Origin: a bacterium | GTDB lineage: Bacteria; Spirochaetota; Spirochaetia; Treponematales; Rectinemataceae | NCBI GenBank assembly: GCA_021813065.1 | Contig: JAKALZ010000007.1 | Span: forward strand, 1 to 17,143 | Length of the DNA stretch: 17,143 bases | Direction of reading: 5' to 3' | Shown: piece after piece, positions 14,171-17,143 of the stretch | Layout: each line of letters starts with the position of its first letter | Numbering within the stretch: the stretch's first letter is position 1 | Translations under genes and position numbers: made by a program | The notes under the pieces: generated by a model | Told to the model about the DNA's origin: nothing | Databases searched by the model: none | Seen by the model: only the letters and a program-made list of their open reading frames with translations

Positions 14171-14731
14171 GTGCCGGACGATACCGCAGCCTCCAAATTC
14201 AACGAAAAGACTCTCGAAGCGTTTCTTGAAGGTTTGCTCGAGGAGTTGAAGAATCCTCAAGACGCGAAGCTTCTTGAGGAAGTCAGAAGGGCTTTTCGAA
14301 AGAAAGTACCCTTTCATCTTCGCTCGTATGCCTCAGCGCTTATGATTCTTCGCGCGGCTGGAGTTTCTCGCTCAAAACCGCCGCGGCGGACAGTTCCCGA
14401 AGTGTCCAGCCGCGCTCCAGCGCTCAGCGAGAAACCGCGCGTGGAACCCAAGCAGGAGCCAACGAACAAGAATGCCATTTCGCTCTTTGTTTCCATGGGG
14501 AAGCGCCATCACCTCAAGCCGCAGGAATTGAAACAGCATATTTCTGAACGCTCGGGTGTGGCTTTCGAAACCTTGGGCCGTGTGCATTTGCTCGAGAACT
14601 ACTCGTTCATCGAAGTGCCGAGCGAAACAGCCCAGCGCATCATAACCGCGATGGCGGGATTTGAGATGAATGGCCGCCCCCTCGAGATCAAGCCCGCGAA
14701 AAAACGCTCAGAATCCGCTCCCGAAGGATAA
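14171..14731 (+). CDS. Stand-alone DbpA-type RNA-binding domain protein
   Basis: 186 residues from GTG. Residues about 102-176 match the RNA-binding C-terminal domain of DEAD-box helicase DbpA, an RRM-like fold: ISLFVSMGKRHHLKPQELKQHI, GVAFETLGRVHLLENYSFIEVP and MNGRPLEIKPAKKR. No helicase core exists here. The N-terminal 65 residues are helical and charged (TLEAFLEGLLEELKNPQDAKLLEEVRRAF); a Pro/Arg/Lys-rich linker at 66-100 joins them. In full-length DbpA this domain recognises 23S rRNA hairpin 92, so an RNA-chaperone or ribosome-assembly role is plausible, but unproven without the helicase. It heads an operon, six bases before the metallo-hydrolase gene. Confidence 0.82.
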   Translation: MPDDTAASKFNEKTLEAFLEGLLEELKNPQDAKLLEEVRRAFRKKVPFHLRSYASALMILRAAGVSRSKPPRRTVPEVSSRAPALSEKPRVEPKQEPTNKNAISLFVSMGKRHHLKPQELKQHISERSGVAFETLGRVHLLENYSFIEVPSETAQRIITAMAGFEMNGRPLEIKPAKKRSESAPEG

Positions 14732-14737
14732 TCAAGC

Positions 14738-15448
14738 GTGGCTTCTAGAGTATGGCGACTCAAGGTGGGCCCAATCGGTGAGAATTGCTATGTTGTTACA
14801 TCTAGCAACACAAGCCTAATTATCGATCCCGGAGCTCAACCAGAGCTTATTTTCTCATTCTTGAAGGAGCATTCGCTCGCTCCCTCGCTCGTCGTGCTTA
14901 CGCATGGACACCTCGACCACAGCGCCGCGATCCCCGAACTCTTTGCGATGCTCAGGGTGGATTTGCCGATCGCGGTGCATTCCTTGGACGCGGTCTACCT
15001 CGGTAAATCCGGAGAAGCCACCAATCGGGCACTGTTCAACGCGATCAAAGCGCCTTCGTATTTTCACGCATATTGGAAACCTTTGCCCGCCGCGTCGGTT
15101 CTTTTAGAAGACGGGATGAATGTGATTGGCACCACATTGAGGGTAATTCACACACCGGGGCATAGCGCGGGATCGATATGTCTCTATGAACCAGAACTCG
15201 AAGTCGGCTCTTACGGATACGATGATGCCGAACGAGAAGACGGTGCGGGTGGTGTCTCTTGCTGCATCACGGGCGATACACTCTTCCGCGACGGTGTTGG
15301 TCGCACAGATACGCCCGACGCGGATCCTGTCGCGCTTGAGCGAAGCCTTGGAAAACTTGCGCACTTTTCGCCTGAGACACTGGTATTCCCGGGACATGGG
15401 CCTCGGACAACAATTGGAAGGGAACTTTCTGCCGCATTTCGCGATTAA
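14738..15448 (+). CDS. Metallo-beta-lactamase-fold hydrolase, glyoxalase II-like
   Basis: 236 residues from GTG, six bases after the DbpA-domain stop, with AAGGA nine bases upstream. The metal ligands are HGHLDH at 56-61 (His56, His58, Asp60, His61), His142 in TPGHSAG, Asp180 in ITGDTLF and His220 in PGHGP. The arrangement, with GDTLFRDGVGRTD and FPGHGPRTT, fits the YcbL/GloB-like group of thioesterases acting on thiol adducts such as S-lactoylglutathione-type substrates. The exact substrate is unknown. Residues 151-173 form an unusual acidic/glycine-rich insertion between the His142 and Asp180 strands. The protein is cytoplasmic, without a signal peptide. Confidence 0.88.
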   Translation: MASRVWRLKVGPIGENCYVVTSSNTSLIIDPGAQPELIFSFLKEHSLAPSLVVLTHGHLDHSAAIPELFAMLRVDLPIAVHSLDAVYLGKSGEATNRALFNAIKAPSYFHAYWKPLPAASVLLEDGMNVIGTTLRVIHTPGHSAGSICLYEPELEVGSYGYDDAEREDGAGGVSCCITGDTLFRDGVGRTDTPDADPVALERSLGKLAHFSPETLVFPGHGPRTTIGRELSAAFRD

Positions 15449-15456
15449 TATGTAGT

Positions 15457-15462
15457 AAAGGA
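15457..15462 (+). promoter_or_regulatory. Shine-Dalgarno site for apbE
   Basis: AAAGGA ends seven bases before the ATG at 15470. It favours that codon over the adjacent TTG at 15467. Confidence 0.7.
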
Positions 15463-15469
15463 TTTCTTG

Positions 15470-16513
15470 ATGAGCATTTTAAAGCATTTTTCTTCTAAGA
15501 TGATGATGTCGATCGCCGCATTCGCGGCACTCATCGCTGCTGCGCCCGCGCTCCACGCTGAGGAGCTGAGCAAAACTGATTTTGTGCTGGGTACGGTATG
15601 TGCCGTGCGATTGGTCGAAGGGGGAAACAGCGCCACCTTGACGGAGGCCTTCGAGCGCCTGCGCGTTATCGAAGCTCACATGAGCGCGAACAGAGAAGAC
15701 AGTGAACTCTCACATGTGAATGATATGGCGGGGAAAGAGCCCGTCAAAGTCTCAGACGATACCTTCTACGTCATTTCCAAGGCGCTCGAGTACGCGCGCT
15801 TGACCAATGGAGCTTTCGATCCGACAGTCGGACCTCTTGTGAAACTGTGGAATATCGGTAATGGCGGAGAGAAGGTCCCGCCAGAGAAGGAAATTCTCGC
15901 CGCTAAATCTCTCATCAATTGGCGAGACCTTATCGTAGATGAAAAGGCGCACACTGTATTTCTAAAAAAAGCGGGGATGCGCATCGATCTGGGAGCGATC
16001 GCGAAGGGATACGCCGCGGATGAGCTTGAGAAGATCATGCTGGCGGATAAAGTAAAGGCCGCAATTATCGATCTTGGCGGAAACATATTTGTATATGGCA
16101 CCAAGCGCGATAAGAGTCCTTGGAAAGTGGGCATTCAAAATCCTGACTCTCCGCGGGGAGATTATCTGGCCATTGTGACCGGCGCGCAGATGACCGTAGT
16201 GACGTCTGGAATCTACGAAAGGTTTTTCTTTGAAAATGGGAAAAGATACCACCATATTCTGAGCACCCAGACAGGATTCCCGGTCGATAATGGGCTTGTA
16301 TCTGTCTCAATTGTTTCAAAAAGCAGCATCGATGCGGATGCTCTCTCCACGTCGCTCTTTATTCTCGGTATTCAGAAGGGAATGGAGTTCTTGCGGCAGT
16401 TCCCCGACACCTACGCCGTGTTCATCGATAACCAAAGGAAAGTGTACCTCAGCCCAGGCGCGAGCAAAGTGTTCACACTCCTGGATAAAACCTACACGCT
16501 CGCTGAAAAGTGA
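15470..16513 (+). CDS. apbE: FAD:protein FMN transferase, exported
   Basis: 347 residues. ApbE/Ftp enzymes attach FMN covalently to Ser/Thr of periplasmic flavoproteins such as NqrB/C or RnfG, using FAD and Mg2+; some spirochaete forms also hydrolyse FAD. A signal peptide spans 1-30 (KH...K at the start, a hydrophobic core, and LHA before EELSK), cleaved by signal peptidase I; no lipobox Cys is seen. Family motifs are LGTVCAV at 40-46, ANREDSELSHVN at 73-84, NGAFDPTVGPL at 113-123, RIDLGAIAKGYAAD at 171-184, DLGGNIFVYG at 201-210, TSGIYERFF at 245-253 and SSIDADALST at 285-294. HILSTQTGFP at 262-271 replaces the common HIIDPRTG. The third gene of its operon, 21 bases after the hydrolase. No acceptor flavoprotein is in the window. 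Confidence 0.93.
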   Translation: MSILKHFSSKMMMSIAAFAALIAAAPALHAEELSKTDFVLGTVCAVRLVEGGNSATLTEAFERLRVIEAHMSANREDSELSHVNDMAGKEPVKVSDDTFYVISKALEYARLTNGAFDPTVGPLVKLWNIGNGGEKVPPEKEILAAKSLINWRDLIVDEKAHTVFLKKAGMRIDLGAIAKGYAADELEKIMLADKVKAAIIDLGGNIFVYGTKRDKSPWKVGIQNPDSPRGDYLAIVTGAQMTVVTSGIYERFFFENGKRYHHILSTQTGFPVDNGLVSVSIVSKSSIDADALSTSLFILGIQKGMEFLRQFPDTYAVFIDNQRKVYLSPGASKVFTLLDKTYTLAEK

Positions 16514-16582
16514 TTCGTACCCGCGCGATTGGCGAGAATCGAGGTTAGGCTTCGTTGGCTCGCCGTGTGCCTGGAGCGGCGC

Positions 16583-17143
16583 TCAGTTCCCCTGGCGAGC
16601 AAGCTTGAGTTTGAGGAAGAGGAAGGGGGCGCCTAAACTGATCCACCCTCCAATAATCGTATACCGAATAAATCGTATGAGCTGTTCTTGGCTGTGCGCT
16701 GATATCGCGTCGATTGGTCCGGCCGCGAGCTTGAGCGCAAGGTACATGATACCGGTACTGGCGAGGCCTGCCGCGTAGCGCAGCGCCTTTGTTCCGAGCG
16801 CATCGCTCTGACTGAAGGCCACGTTACGCGCGGCGAACGCGAATCCCACGGAAGCTCCGAGAAAGGCACCCGAGATCATTGTGTCATTAGGCAGAAGAAG
16901 ATTCATAACAAAAGAGAGCGCCGCTGCAAGTACGACGCGGATACGCCATTCGGAATTATGCAGCATACGTTCGATGTGAGGTGCGATCGCCTTAAAGAAC
17001 AAAAAGAATAGAATCCCGACGAGGTATCCGCCGAGGACATCGGTGATAAAGTGAACACCGAGATAGATCCTGGAGAATCCAATGATGAGCGGTACCGCAA
17101 TGAGCACAGGGACGCGCCATTTTTTTGGCAGAAATTGAATCAT
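16583..17143 (-). CDS. PAP2-family membrane phosphatase, C-terminal part (5' end probably outside window)
   Basis: 186 residues are visible, starting from an ATG at the very edge of the window. The third acid-phosphatase motif of the PAP2 superfamily is present: SRIYLGVHFITD, i.e. Ser24-Arg25, His31 and Asp35. The two preceding motifs (KxxxxxxRP and PSGH) are missing, so the true start must lie beyond 17143. Hydrophobic stretches around 12-22, 36-50, 68-85, 90-108, 124-140 and 160-175 indicate a membrane protein with several helices after the catalytic motif, more than in minimal PAP2 enzymes. Such proteins dephosphorylate lipid phosphates such as undecaprenyl diphosphate or phosphatidate. 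It converges on apbE; the 69 bases between hold no clear terminator. Confidence 0.8.
   Translation of the reverse strand: MIQFLPKKWRVPVLIAVPLIIGFSRIYLGVHFITDVLGGYLVGILFFLFFKAIAPHIERMLHNSEWRIRVVLAAALSFVMNLLLPNDTMISGAFLGASVGFAFAARNVAFSQSDALGTKALRYAAGLASTGIMYLALKLAAGPIDAISAHSQEQLIRFIRYTIIGGWISLGAPFLFLKLKLARQGN

Noticed and set aside
16514..16582. Inverted repeats (CGATT/AATCG and GGCGAG/CTCGCC) between apbE and the PAP2 gene as a bidirectional terminator
   Set aside because: Short stems, a long loop and no T-run on either strand.
1..17143. CRISPR arrays, insertion sequences, tRNA or rRNA genes, defence or secretion islands
   Set aside because: No regularly spaced repeats, transposase motifs, terminal inverted repeats, tRNA cloverleaf elements or conserved rRNA segments were recognised.

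Overview
The window is 17,143 bases of densely coding bacterial chromosome. I count 15 confident protein genes, one doubtful small ORF, no RNA genes, no mobile elements and no gap longer than about 220 bases. The mixed codon use, the AroD-AroE fusion, the stand-alone DbpA-type RNA-binding protein and the debranching enzyme suggest a free-living or gut spirochaete of the Treponema/Spirochaetales type. That placement is inference from gene content, and a chlamydia-like or other diderm lineage cannot be excluded. A perfect 16-bp parS palindrome lies just after gyrA, which places the window near the replication origin.

Layout from the left. The end of gyrA (+) finishes at a strong terminator, followed by parS. 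A minus-strand block follows: a polyprenyl diphosphate synthase; a short group-2-like sigma-70 factor with its own terminator; a TPR/SEC-C protein; and a probable operon transcribed fabD-fabG-fabF-glgX, in which fabF and glgX overlap by ATGA. Further upstream on the same strand is a UPF0158-GNAT-like fusion protein. It diverges from a plus-strand pair, a PHP phosphoesterase overlapped by pth. A 48-codon, very GC3-rich ORF or structured element follows pth. Convergent to it is the minus-strand pair aroDE-era. Diverging from aroDE is a plus-strand operon: DbpA-domain protein, metallo-beta-lactamase-fold hydrolase, and secreted ApbE flavin transferase. The window ends in the C-terminal part of a PAP2 phosphatase (-).

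Most genes are housekeeping: fatty acid elongation (FabD loads malonyl groups, FabF condenses, FabG reduces), isoprenoid chains, peptidyl-tRNA recycling, ribosome assembly (Era), shikimate pathway, glycogen turnover and flavinylation. No phage-defence, secretion or mobile system is visible. The observations I consider most worth checking are: (1) the dehydroquinase half of AroDE lacks both the Schiff-base lysine and the catalytic histidine although its substrate-binding residues remain; (2) four genes share an arrangement with a -10-like hexamer 6-7 bases before the start codon and no Shine-Dalgarno sequence, suggesting leaderless mRNAs, while other genes here have textbook Shine-Dalgarno sites; (3) the parS site; (4) the compositionally odd pth-era spacer.
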